Source: Morchella semilibera
Lineage: Eukaryota; Ascomycota; Pezizomycetes; Pezizales; Morchellaceae
Assembly (NCBI GenBank): GCA_009192285.1
Contig: CM018603.1
Coordinates: 5,019,613 to 5,083,612 of the forward strand
Direction of reading: 5' to 3'
DNA: 64,000 nt
A program made the position numbers and the translations under genes. How positions within the stretch are numbered: position 1 is the first letter of the stretch; each line of letters begins with the position of its first letter. The notes under the pieces were generated by a model, which saw only the letters and a program-made list of their open reading frames with translations, was not told where the DNA came from and did no database searches. Positions 19,232 through 29,690 of the stretch are shown in pieces.

Positions 19232-20133
19232 ACGGTAGTCCGTAGTCTGGTGAAACATCAACGTCGCTCAATCGCTGGGGAATGTAGGTATTCGCAGAGA
19301 ACCGTGCGGATATAAATGTATATTGTAGTGTCAATTCTTAAACCTCTGTCCATTCCACCTGGCCCGAGGATTGGTATCCAGCTGCTCCGTCGCGAGGCTT
19401 TGAGGTGTAATTGGGGTAATGACCCTTTAGTCACTCCGTTGGTCAAGCCCGGAGGTCATTACCTCCCGACACGCTGTATCAGAGATCGGCTTCATATGAC
19501 CAGGAGAGGAACCAACTAGTCCTACCTACCTACCCAGTACACACGGGACTATCTACACCTAGCTTCTCTTAGGGAGTGTAAAGTCAGACGGTGCTGTGGG
19601 GTAACGGAAGGAAGTGCATATGCATTGTCATGTATATTATACCACGGGGTCCCCCAATTCACAAAAGAACCAGAATATGCACTACCGTTCAACACCTCCT
19701 TTACCTTGCCGGTGCCCTTGTGATATAGCCGCCTGAAGATCCTGAGAATGAGATTTCCAAAAGGTCATTACTTCGGTCAACTTGGAGCCAGTTCCCTAGG
19801 GTTCTTTATCCACCCCCCCCCCCCTATCACGAAGCTTAATCCCATTCACATAGGTGCGGATGACAAGGACGTAGGGAAAGGAACTAATAAGAAGTTCCCT
19901 TGTTCTTGTGAGGTTATAGCTAAAGTATTTGCCGGGTTGTACGCCAAGAGTAATGCCTTGTCGAGATTAAATTTACCTAAACAAGGGACGCACTCTACAG
20001 AGAATGAAAAGCAGATCCTACATCGGTCACCGCTACAGGGTCGTTGTTGCCTAGTGCTCCCTCTCCTCCTCTCCATTACAAGATACCAAGTCAAAACTTC
20101 TTTCAACAACCTATAATAACTCTTTTGAAAAAC

Positions 20134-20496
20134 ATGAATTTCGAACGCTCCTCCTCTCCTGTCTATGGCCCCGACGGCAACAGACAAATGCCACTTCGCT
20201 CTGTCCTCTTGCGTACCCACCTTAATCTTCTTATGGCTACAAAGTCCAACTACGAGACTAGCTATGGCTGTATCTGCAGAGATCTTGTCCATGAAATTAG
20301 CCAAAACCGGACCAATCCCTCCAACCGCACCGCAGACAACATCTCCGAGCTTCTCTCTAGGAAGTGGCGTATTAAAGACCTCATTGATTGTCTCGATACT
20401 GATATCATGCTTCTCGAAGCAATTCTTGACAATGCTCTCGATCAGGAGGCGTTAGCTCGCGCTACCGCTGATGCCGCTGGTTCTGCTCAAGATTAG
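20134..20496 (+). CDS. small helix-rich protein of the expanded family
   Basis: A 120-residue protein of unknown function starting at ATG 20134; the longer frame begins at TTG. A short Ser/Pro head leads to a helix (residues ~22-45, SVLLRTHLNLLMATKSNYET). An Asn/Arg-rich linker follows, then a helix of alternating acidic and aliphatic residues (IKDLIDCLDTDIMLLEAILDNALDQEAL) that is strongly amphipathic and coiled-coil-like. There are no membrane or signal segments. Size and the acidic C-terminal helix match the family. An internal stretch of C residues (about 19816-19826) and CT-rich sequence lie in the presumed promoter. Confidence 0.55.
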   Translation: MNFERSSSPVYGPDGNRQMPLRSVLLRTHLNLLMATKSNYETSYGCICRDLVHEISQNRTNPSNRTADNISELLSRKWRIKDLIDCLDTDIMLLEAILDNALDQEALARATADAAGSAQD

Positions 20497-21692
20497 GGAA
20501 ATGATGGACATCCCATGATGGCAAGTAGTTACCTCTCAAAAAAACATATGGTTTGTGCTGACCTCATTATAGCTTCGGAGGCCCCTGGAGCATAGAGGTC
20601 TCACGCAACTGCACTGGGCACCCCCGACAACATTTAATATTTACTTTCCAACACTTCCTCGCACCTTGTCCTTACTCCCCACCTGTCCTTGATTCTGCTC
20701 CTACTGGTATGTGAACATCAATCCTTCTCTCGCCTTTGTGTGTCTGGTTGAAACTAATGAAGCCTGAATACTAGCCAACTAGACAGCATTATGTTCAATG
20801 CGGGGGACTAGGGTGCTAGGGGGAGATAGGATTTGGAAAGGCATATCTGTAGTTTAGTCTGTTGGTGTCTTTATTAGAAGAATCTTACGATCTTGAATTA
20901 CCTTATCCCCTGATACTCCAGTGCCCTCCTCTTCCTATGATTGAGTTCCACTGCCTTATGTGTCTCTCCCGGTGGAGTTAGTTGCAATTGCCAATAGCCT
21001 TGACATATATCTAGATTGATTCATAGTTTCGGGCTCCCCACATAACCGACAGGTCGAGGTTCGTGTAGTATGAATAATAGTTGAACTAATGCTAAGCTAA
21101 GGCGAGATGGCAAGCGAGGGTTCCGAAGCAAAGCTCTATTTTAGTACACTTTTGGCCCAATACCTATGACCTCCGGATCCCCAGGTACCTCATAATCTTT
21201 GTGCTTCATTCTTGGAGTATTTGTATTGAAAGATTGAAAGACTAGTTACAATCACCTAATCTAGCTATGTAATACCGCTAGGTGTATCGGTGCTGTCCGC
21301 ATCTCTGTGTATCGAAATTTGGTTCCCTGCATCCATTGGCTAGCTGCATGTGCTTACTTTCTGGTAGTAGCCACTTGTCTAGCCTCTTTATCGCTAGCGT
21401 GGTGTGGCTTTGTTGTTTTCCTGCGCCTTTCTTTCCATCCTAATGGCAGGGATCAACATGACATGCGCGCCCACTCATCGAATGCAGCTTACAAGACGAA
21501 GATCGCAGTGGTCACCACCACAAGGCCTACAAATAAAACGGGGAACATTATACTAAAATGCTTAACAAACAAGGATTCCGGGGACATATTGCTCGTCAAA
21601 ATCTAGTACCGAGAAGGAGGTATGAAATGGAAAAAAGTAACGAGATATGCGCCTTCCTTGAATGGCAGCTGAGAGCGTGTGTTGACTCTCTT
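20497..21692. other. intergenic, no gene seen
   Basis: Only short open frames, on neither strand convincing. It separates the tail ends of the converging genes at 20134 (+) and 21693 (-), so it holds both 3' regions. Confidence 0.35.
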
Positions 21693-23459
21693 TCATTTCG
21701 TCTTGTTTTTGGCGTTCCTGGGTGGTTGGACCCTGCGTTGGACCGGAGCCTCCTCAATCTTGGTGGAGGTGGCATGGGCCGGGATGTCGTTGACCGCTGA
21801 GGCTCTAGCCAGAAGAGCGCTAGAGGCGCGGGTGACAGGGCGGTGGCCGGAACTGATAGCTTTGGCTACCCTCCTCCGCCTCGTGGCAGCGCCCCGGACA
21901 TCCGCCTCCTCTACCACGGGTTCTGCCATCGCCTCCTCGGCCACGGGTTCGATCATCGCCCCCTCGGCCACGGGTTCGGCAATCGCCTCCTCGGCCACGG
22001 GTTCGATCATCGCCCCCTCGGTTCCATAAGCAACTCCGTCCAGTTCCACCATGACCCTGGAAGGTCCCGCGGTGGCAACTTCACGCGATGCCGATCCCTC
22101 CGGATCCTCACTTTCTTCGCGGATCGGAGTCATCGCCTTGCTGGGAACCTTCAATCTCTTACCGGCATTATGTGCCCTGCTGTTAGCCAGAGCCCTCTCC
22201 ATCTCCCTCATCGCTCGTGAGTCCACCTCGTGCTTCAACTCTTCCCTCTTATCTTTAATAAGCCTCACACACTCCTTCACTTTGATATGATCAGAAAATA
22301 ACTCCACATCCTCCAATGTCCTCCCGGTTTCATCCACTACCTCAACGTCGGCCCCAGCGTTGAGAAGTTCTCTGACCATAGCGGTCTCACCGTTTCTAAC
22401 AGCCAAGAACATTGGGGTGCGTTCTTTGTCATCAGGGAGATCAAATTCCGTCCCGGCGGCAATGAACGCGCGTGTGCAGTAAAGATGCACCTGATCCCCG
22501 CCGGGCATGAGTGCCACAGGCGTTGGCCCAAATCGCTGCAGACCGGTGATGATTTCCGGCCCGTTGACGGCTAGGTTGTGGAGAAGGTTGCGCCCTGTCC
22601 AGAAAATAAGGTTAGGGGGATAGCCAGCTGCAAGGAGTCGGGCTACAACATCGCATATATCGGCCGTCGTGTAGCTTGGGGGTCTATTGTCAGAGAGGAC
22701 GGTATGAATCCCACTGCTAAAGGATGGGTTCCTGACGTGATCGAAAGTCAGAGCGCGAACCTCGCGAAGGTTGCGGACTACGACCCTTTCCAAAATTAGT
22801 CCGTCGCAAGCAGATGGCTGCTTATCCTCTGGCATAGAATAGAGAAGCTTCCTGGCAAAGGGCTCAAGATTGCCATAAACCGCATTCCTAAGTCCAAGGT
22901 GTCTTTGGGCGGTCGAAAGGTATGGGAGGACTGGATCAACCCAGTGGATTAATTTGCGAGCCATAATGTGCTCCAAAAGAGACCCCAATAGGGGGTCGGC
23001 ATAGGTAATAAATCTCGCAACGAGGTCAAAGATCTCAACGTCATCAGCGTCAATGATCCTTTGGAGGACGTACTGCCGGGTATAGGGGTTGATACGGGTG
23101 AGGCCGAGGCGGAGGGACTCGGGACCATAGAGACGATAGACACGACAAATATTTTCGGAACTGAGGGAATAAATTGCGACATACCCAGCGAGCGCGGGGG
23201 TAACATCGGCCTTGAGAAAGTAGCGCATCATGTTGTTGGTGAGGGAGAGAGCTGCTACGTCTTCCCGGGAATCGCATGCCCTGCTGATCAAAAAGATGAT
23301 GTCGTATGGCATAGTGCTGAGATTTGTAGGAGTCCTTATCGCCCGGGCCCTTTCGAGCATAGTCTGGCGGGGAGGAGCAATAGTCGCAACAGGAGGCAAT
23401 CTAGGAAAGTTGTGAGTGGAAGGTATAATATCTATCATGAAAGTATTCTTACCCTTCAT
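21693..23459 (-). CDS. F-box-like / ankyrin-repeat protein with a repetitive acidic tail
   Basis: A 588-residue protein from ATG 23459; the open frame extends upstream only to a GTG. An F-box-like segment (STMPYDIIFLISRACDSREDVAALSLTNN) lies near residues 47-75. It is followed by a helical region shared with the protein at 27126-28298 (PALAGYVAIYSL..I.R..R.YGPES). One good ankyrin repeat (DKERTPMFLAVRNGETAMVRELLNAGADVEVVD) sits near 370-405. The last ~150 residues are low-complexity, including four 9-residue repeats (EPVAEGAMI / EPVAEEAIA) and basic patches (RRRRVAKA). By family knowledge, F-box/ankyrin proteins can act as substrate adaptors for SCF ubiquitin ligases. Most of the central ~250 residues are probably degenerate ankyrin-type helices. 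No intron is needed. Confidence 0.7.
   Translation of the reverse strand: MKGKNTFMIDIIPSTHNFPRLPPVATIAPPRQTMLERARAIRTPTNLSTMPYDIIFLISRACDSREDVAALSLTNNMMRYFLKADVTPALAGYVAIYSLSSENICRVYRLYGPESLRLGLTRINPYTRQYVLQRIIDADDVEIFDLVARFITYADPLLGSLLEHIMARKLIHWVDPVLPYLSTAQRHLGLRNAVYGNLEPFARKLLYSMPEDKQPSACDGLILERVVVRNLREVRALTFDHVRNPSFSSGIHTVLSDNRPPSYTTADICDVVARLLAAGYPPNLIFWTGRNLLHNLAVNGPEIITGLQRFGPTPVALMPGGDQVHLYCTRAFIAAGTEFDLPDDKERTPMFLAVRNGETAMVRELLNAGADVEVVDETGRTLEDVELFSDHIKVKECVRLIKDKREELKHEVDSRAMREMERALANSRAHNAGKRLKVPSKAMTPIREESEDPEGSASREVATAGPSRVMVELDGVAYGTEGAMIEPVAEEAIAEPVAEGAMIEPVAEEAMAEPVVEEADVRGAATRRRRVAKAISSGHRPVTRASSALLARASAVNDIPAHATSTKIEEAPVQRRVQPPRNAKNKTK
21911..22024. repeat. 27-bp coding minisatellite in the ankyrin gene
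   Basis: In-frame 27-bp units (GGGTTCGATCATCGCCCCCT.. alternating with GGGTTCGGCAATCGCCTCCT..), giving a 54-bp higher-order period and four 9-residue protein repeats. Being a multiple of 3, copy-number change would keep the frame. Confidence 0.75.
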
Positions 23460-25211
23460 TGAACTTGGGACGACGGCGATACATGTTTGTGATGTGTAAG
23501 TAGAATAGACACTGCTAATATGAATATTAGTAAGACTATTCCTCCTGTCCACTTTGACTAGAACACTAACTATTTTTAAGGATCATCATACCTTGAAATA
23601 CCTGTACTGGACCGTTGGTGGGCGGTTTCTGGAACAAGGTCAGGGGTAATAGCTGTATACAAATTTAATTAATACTTAAGTGTGGTAAGGTTTAGGGGGG
23701 CAAAAAAAAAAAAAAAGAACTCACATGAATGTTTGGTTGTTATGAGGTACCAAAAGTGCAGGGATGTGGTAGTTGGGAAGGCGCCCGTGCTGCAACAGAC
23801 CTTTTTAAGTGCGTGCATTTGGTGAGGCTCTGCGGTGCGCCACAATGCGGCGCCTCGACCCCCCCTGGCTCATAACCACTCAACAAACAAGCAAAGGACA
23901 GGCTACGTCGGATAGTACGCTCAAGTTACTCATTTAATATCTCAACATATGTGTCCCCTGCACCGGTCTAGTATGGATGTGTCCTAGTTGATTGAGGAAC
24001 GGCTTTTCATTTTGGATGAGAAGCTAGGTCCCACTCAGGGACCAAAACGCACCACCTTCACCCCTTTCTCCGTCTCTGGCCTGTATAAGCTGCGGAGTAG
24101 TTTCTGCTACTGAGAGATAGAGCGGGTTATTGATCACTAACATTTATGCAACATATTGGCTAATATCTAGGATCTTACAGGTGGTGTGGCTTGTGGCAAA
24201 ATTCAACCTAGAGCAAAGGGACAGTAAATTATTTGATCTTGCTCGCTGTATTCCTTGATAGCAGTGTCCGACTATAAGAATGTATAAGTGCGCGCATGAA
24301 AAGACAATAAGGAAGCCTGAGAGCACACAGAGTCCGTTCAGATCGAACACTGCGACTTCCTGTCTGCTGCTGCTTTAAGAATCACCTCCCTATGCAACAC
24401 TAACCTCATCCTGCTCATGGTTTTTCCAATTACTCGCTATCGAGTTCGCACTGTTGCCGTTACTACCCTGTTGAGAGGTATCTAGGCTTGCGCGGGTCGG
24501 GTTATTTCCCACAGGGGGGGAATCTGGGAGCAACCCACTGTAAGCTACGAGTTTGACCAGTAAGGTTGAAGTGTCTATATAGGCGTTAAGGAGAGGGGAA
24601 GGAGGTCTGGTTGGTGTCCAGCCCCTCTGATAATAAGCAACGGGGATTGGGATTAGGTATTGCTATAGAGGGATCTTGCGTTTACCCGCAGCATTGGATA
24701 AGGTGTCTGAACGTCCTAGCCTGCCCGCGTAGGGTGTCATCAGGGGGCTAAGTAAACTGTCTGGTTCGCTCCTGGGCTCCAGGTAGCACCATTTTCATAG
24801 GTATTCCCCTTGTAAACGCTACCATTGCGCCACCCAGTGGTATCCAAAAGGTTAATCACCTGTACACACCGAGTATCAAATTTAATAGCTTCTTAAGTTC
24901 CTACTACTCCTGGGCCTTGAACACCCCACAGGATTGGTGAACAATAAAAGGAAACAGCGTGATGGAAGCAAGATAATTGAGGCAGTTAACCCTCATAAAG
25001 CTCCTGCGAAGCGGCCGATCAATCTCTTCTACACCTAGCCTTTTGTCCCCTCTCCTGATTCGACAACCTGAAGTTGATGTACGAGATGCCATTCTTGAAA
25101 GGTTGGCACTACCGGCCCTCTGCTCTTATTGCTGGTTACCAAAGCATGAACCTCTGTCTCCAGAAGAATATTGATCATCACAATTATTCCAATGAGCTCA
25201 GCATGTATGGG
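23460..25211. other. no supported gene
   Basis: Upstream side of the 21693 gene followed by about 1.5 kb without convincing frames. An A run of about 15 lies at 23702-23716. No TIR or LTR was recognised. Confidence 0.35.
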
Positions 25212-25641
25212 CAAGGGTGTCAATGGGCCGTGGGTTGAGATGGGCTGCCCGGGCTGTTCTTGGGCGGGCCAGGCCGGGCCCTAGATTTTATTTGATAGGC
25301 GGGCCAGGCAGAGGTTAATATTTAGCCCGGGCTAAATGGGCAGGCCCAGGCTTGAAGGTGCTCATACAATCTTAGCAGTTCTTCCTTGATATATAGACAC
25401 CTTGATATATAGACATTTTGTACTATGAGAGGCAAGGTAAACAACATCTGCACATCTCCTGCTAGAAAAGGTAGATTAAACTGCAGCATTTTCGATCCTG
25501 TCTACATTAATCTCAAGAGAATTGGTTTTAATTGTGAGGAATGGCCATAAACATCTAGCCCAGGCCTAGCTCGAGCTATTTAGCTTAGGCTAGGCCATGA
25601 TTTGGATAGCATGGGCCGGGCTGGCCCATTGGCGTCCTTAG
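25212..25641. mobile_element. hAT-like MITE, GGGCC-rich
   Basis: The left end CAAGGGTGTCAATGGGCC and the right end ..GGCCCATTGGCGTCCTTAG are inverted repeats. The flanks share a 7-bp duplication GTATGGG (25205-25211, 25642-25648), which would be an 8-bp hAT duplication with one changed base. The interior is rich in repeated GGGCCAGGC/GCCCGGGCT words and has no coding capacity. Confidence 0.7.
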
Positions 25642-25957
25642 GTATGGGTAAGGGAAATCCACACCCGGTGCTAGAACGAAGTGAGTATCTCAGCTCTATT
25701 CCTAGAGATACCAAGGGAGAATAAGTATACAGATCCTACCATTGTAGATAGCTGGGGTGGTGGTAAGCGTCTTGAAAGTGGGCGAAGACATTCTTTGGTT
25801 ATTGCAAAAATTGGATAAATTAAAAAGGGTATCTATTTTAAAACAATGTGAAACCTCAAAGAGCTCTGCACAGTACAGCTGACCAACTATGGAAGAGTAA
25901 TATTGGTCCAGATCGTAGCTCCTCTCCAAAATTACTACTGTCAACTAAAGTCGCAGC

Positions 25958-26489
25958 CGGGGTTCTGGATGATATGTATCGATATAATCTTCATGTTATA
26001 TTTTATCCACTACTATGTGCTCAGGTGGCTATCAAACTGCATAATGTTTTGTACACTCCTTACCGTACTAACTATAACATATGCTGCACCCGTGCATGAA
26101 TTAAACAAAAAAAAAACTTTATTATGTGGTGTAGTGATCGAGTGATATCTTGTGTTCCTGGAAGTTTTTTTTTGTTTCATTCATTAATTATATCCAGCCC
26201 TTCGCCTATGACAACAGGTTCCTGGGAGTGCTACGGAGCATAAATATTAGTTTTTCCTTTTCTTTCTTCGTTTTCTTGATTCATAAATTGAATAAGTCTA
26301 GCTTAGAAAGAGCAGATGAGGATCTTATTGGGCGTCAGGTTCCCACGGAAGTGACATGTATGATATTATACAGATGAAATGTATATTCTACCTACCATTA
26401 CTAAAGATCACCATATTATCCTTGACGCACTGAGCCAGCGGCAAATTATCGATACATATCAAAACACCAGATTATCATTGAGAACCCTG
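25958..26489. mobile_element. hAT-type MITE, family H copy 2 (long variant)
   Basis: 532 bp, related to 18811-19231 and 59424-59846. The left end CGGGGTTCTGGATGAT and right end ..TTATCATTGAGAACCCTG have diverged. The flanks GTCGCAGC (25950-25957) and GTCACAGG (26490-26497) match at six of eight positions, an aged 8-bp duplication. It is longer than its relatives because of extra A/T-rich sequence around 26100-26215. Confidence 0.65.
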
Positions 26490-27125
26490 GTCACAGGCGC
26501 CTAGAAGGCAAAGATTCAGGGGTCTCTGGCTAGAGTTGGGGCACGCAGGGCTGTCCGCAATCGTTTGACATAAGAGCAGATCAACAGCGCCTCCCACAGC
26601 GGGTTGGATTCCCGTTATGTAAGGTTCGATGAGGTCCTGAAGACTAAATTTCTTGCCTAATCCTTCAGCTGTCCAAGATTGTACTCCTCACTACTCATCA
26701 CCAAGGAGAATACTAGAGCGTGTAATGATCGATGCTTGCTTCGTGGGTACTCTACGGCGGGCCCACCCCTATAGCCAGGAAAATGGGATGGAAATAGGAA
26801 AACATATAAAAACAAAGGAAAAAAAAGTTTTCAATCACAAACTAGATCTCATTTCTTTCTGGGGCGATGTCGATAAGTAGTTCGATCAAACGTATATGGG
26901 AGATTCTGAAACAGATTGTCACGTTCTAAAAAGACAATAGATGGAAGAACGAGCTATCGGATTCTCTTAGCCACCTCAGCTCGCTCTTATAGACCGTATG
27001 CAACTACCTATAACTCATAACCCCCCCCCCCGGGCTCACACCGTGCATGAGGTGAAGCTAACAACCGGGACAAAACAGCTTGACGTAACTGTGGACAAAC
27101 TGACACCAATTCCCTAGCCCAAATC
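26490..27125. other. no supported gene
   Basis: Frames at 26653-26880 and 27008-27208 lack support. A run of C (27020-27030) lies downstream of the ankyrin gene stop. Confidence 0.3.
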
Positions 27126-28298
27126 TCACAACACTGCCGCCCACTTGGGCCCAAACGTGGCCTCTTGCATAAGCTCACGGCTAAACACCTGGAAGGCATA
27201 AGGACCAATTGGCCATTGGTCGCTCTGCATCTGACTGGCGCGGACTCCCTTATAGTTTGTGATTAAGGTGTTGACACCCGAGCGCAAGAGAACCTTGATC
27301 AAAACAATCTCACCTTGTCGCACCGCCATATGCAATGGGGTCATACCATCTTCGTCTTGAGCGTTGATGTCTGCTCCTGCACGGATAATATAGCTCAAGA
27401 CAGATTCATATACCAATTCGAGCCTTTCCTGGGTAAGGTCTTCATCGAATTCAGAGATGTGTCCGACTCTGCGAGAACCAGTAAGAGCAAACTCGTGAAT
27501 CGGTGTTCTTTCCTGAGCATCAGTAGCATTGATATCCGCACCTGCGCGGCACATCATACGAATCATTTCCTCAGCAGGGCGAAGGAACCCGCTTGTCCAC
27601 AGGCTGTTTGTACCTAGCCAGTGTAGACAGGTCTTCCACTCGCTTTCCCAAAGCTCCTCTGTCATGATTTTGTTGACATTAGCACCACCTGCAATCAGAA
27701 CTTGAAGAAGATCGGCTTTAAAGGTCGAGACCGACAATTCCAGCTGTGACGTGCATGTTTGCTCTCTCAAACCGAGTGGCAGCTGTTGGATGAGCCTGTT
27801 GAGGTCCGCTGGGTTGGCGGTGGTGGAGCATTCCTCAATAGCTTCGACGGAATATTTATCACCCAAGAGCGGCATAAGAAGGTTAATAAACCCTTGATGG
27901 CGGAACGCGATAGCTTCCTTAAACGCTGACAGTGTACTCGGATCCCCATGGGTGATATACGGGTGGAGGATAGAGCCCAGGTCAAAGCGAAGCTCCTTCA
28001 CAACAAGATCTAGGGCACAGACCCCGTCCATATTCATAGTGAGCGCAACTGTGAATGCTTCACTTCCTCTCTTGCGAAGAGTTCTCAAGATTAGGTTTCG
28101 ATTCAAGGTGCAAATCGCCACGTACGCGGTCATTGCAGGTTCTGCAATAGTATCCAAGACACTCTCAAGGTCCTGATTACAGATGACCAGCTTAGCTGCA
28201 ATTTCAGGGTCGTAGGGAAGAAAAGTGGCGATATACTGGACAATTTCGACGGGAGTAGTGTTAAAAGGATTTTTTTGAGGGAGGGCTAGAGAGCACAT
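27126..28298 (-). CDS. F-box-like / ankyrin-repeat protein, paralogue of 21693-23459
   Basis: A 390-residue protein from ATG 28298. An F-box-like segment (TPVEIVQYIATFLPYDPEIAAKLVICN) spans residues ~14-42, followed by the shared paralogue segment (PAMTAYVAICTLNRNLILRTLRKRGSEA). From about residue 185 the protein is ankyrin repeats: LLQVLIAGGANVN; MIRMMCRAGADINATDAQERTPIHEFAL; and the most canonical, YIIRAGADINAQDEDGMTPLHMAVRQGEIVLIKVLL near 310-355. It is probably an adaptor binding a partner through the ankyrin surface and Skp1 through the F-box (inference from domain type). It lies in the same orientation as its paralogue 3.7 kb away, with two hAT-type MITEs between them, so a tandem duplication later invaded by transposons is likely. 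Confidence 0.75.
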   Translation of the reverse strand: MCSLALPQKNPFNTTPVEIVQYIATFLPYDPEIAAKLVICNQDLESVLDTIAEPAMTAYVAICTLNRNLILRTLRKRGSEAFTVALTMNMDGVCALDLVVKELRFDLGSILHPYITHGDPSTLSAFKEAIAFRHQGFINLLMPLLGDKYSVEAIEECSTTANPADLNRLIQQLPLGLREQTCTSQLELSVSTFKADLLQVLIAGGANVNKIMTEELWESEWKTCLHWLGTNSLWTSGFLRPAEEMIRMMCRAGADINATDAQERTPIHEFALTGSRRVGHISEFDEDLTQERLELVYESVLSYIIRAGADINAQDEDGMTPLHMAVRQGEIVLIKVLLRSGVNTLITNYKGVRASQMQSDQWPIGPYAFQVFSRELMQEATFGPKWAAVL

Positions 28299-28527
28299 TA
28301 ATATGATAAATCATGTAGTGAATCAGAATATCTAGTTACACACCTCCCGCGGGTTGATTGCACAGCATTGAAGAAGAATTTGGAAGTGACATTTCTGCGA
28401 TAAAAGGTTGTTTAAATGTGAGGGTAGTGCTACTTGGAATAACATTTAGCATGATAATAATCGGAGTCGACTTCAGATAATGCCCACCTAAGAAGTTACC
28501 AAGAAGCACAAGAAATCTTCCTTGTTC

Positions 28528-28563
28528 ATTGCACTTTGGTAGTTTATTGCACTTTGGTAGTTT
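28528..28563. repeat. 18-bp direct duplication
   Basis: ATTGCACTTTGGTAGTTT occurs twice in immediate tandem. It is upstream of the ankyrin gene and has no known role. Confidence 0.7.
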
Positions 28564-29333
28564 AGGAGTGGTGCTTTTGTGTTGAAGGTAAATGAAATTA
28601 CAGGGTGGGTGAGCATGGTAAAGACTTTCGGGGTTGCGAAATCAATAGCACCACACCCCACCCAAAATTTTGAAATTTACCCCTCTACAACTCAAACCTC
28701 TTGGCTGTAGTTACGCCGTTTATGAGCAATTCTTGTCACCCATTCTCGCCGATCCTGGTATCAAATACAGTGGTCATAGGGTCGGGGCAACGCATTGCGT
28801 CCAGTACATTGGAGAAGACCTAAATGCTGGGTAGCTAGTAGGATGAGTAAACCATTTTTCCCTACCCACGCCGACTGTGCCCTGATATGAAGACTACACC
28901 TACAAATGGCAGAAGACCTAGTGGGGAAGGGCAGGGCAGCGGTACCAGGAATTATGATCTGAGGCTGAATACCAGCCTCCTGTTGTGGGTCTATCCTGGA
29001 AACGTGGTCCAAAGGCTTCAACCAGCGAGGCCTAGGAGCAGGGTCTCCTTTTAACGAGCAACTTGAGGAAGACCAATGTTGGACTAGGAGCACATTAGTA
29101 ATGCCTTCAAACACCGGAGGTTCTGAGCACTTGATACTTTTTCCCGAGGAAGTATATTGTAAACTTGAAAGGTATGAAGAAGCATTAAAGACCACGCTCG
29201 TCACTACTGGTTACGTCACCCGCCCCACCGCACAACCGTTCTTCGCTCCCTGCTCCTCCTGAGCGCACCCCACGCTACGCAAAACCAACAAAAAAACCGA
29301 GCAACAAAACAAGCAAGCTACCCTGTGCCAAAC

Positions 29334-29690
29334 ATGTCAAACACTGGTGCAGTACTCGATCCGGTCAAAGCCGCCTTGCGTGCTAGCAAGAATCATCGCA
29401 TCGCAGTATACAGAGATCGTGTTCAACTCCAGGAACGCCTGCACAATATGTCGTACAGCATGCTATTCTTCATGCGCTGCAAGCTTCAGAGTGACGGATT
29501 CGACCTCATCAGCGGGAAATGGCCTCCTGGAGGAGCGGTTACTCCGGATATGGAGCTCACTCTGCGGCGGATGCTGATCGTTAAGCATCAAATGGGATTG
29601 TGCCTTGCTCACACGATGGGATTGAGTCATGAGATGAACAGTTTGATTCAAGAGGTCATGGTGGAGGATGAGGAGGAGGAGGCGCGTTGA
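29334..29690 (+). CDS. small helix-rich protein of the expanded family (KL..G..VTP subgroup)
   Basis: A 118-residue protein of unknown function from ATG 29334; the frame upstream starts at GTG. A helix spans residues ~10-45 (VKAALRASKNHRIAVYRDRVQLQERL), then comes the motif K-L-x3-G-F-D-L...W-x2-G-x2-V-T-P-x-M near 53-76, then a helix with LRRMLIVKHQM, and an acidic end (EDEEEEAR). The same central motif occurs in the gene at 32492 (KLVRAGLNL..W..G..VTPEM..LR), so these two are true paralogues 3.2 kb apart on the same strand. There is no signal or membrane segment and no intron. The spacing plan of helix, glycine hinge and helix also matches the array at 43-55 kb. Confidence 0.68.
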   Translation: MSNTGAVLDPVKAALRASKNHRIAVYRDRVQLQERLHNMSYSMLFFMRCKLQSDGFDLISGKWPPGGAVTPDMELTLRRMLIVKHQMGLCLAHTMGLSHEMNSLIQEVMVEDEEEEAR

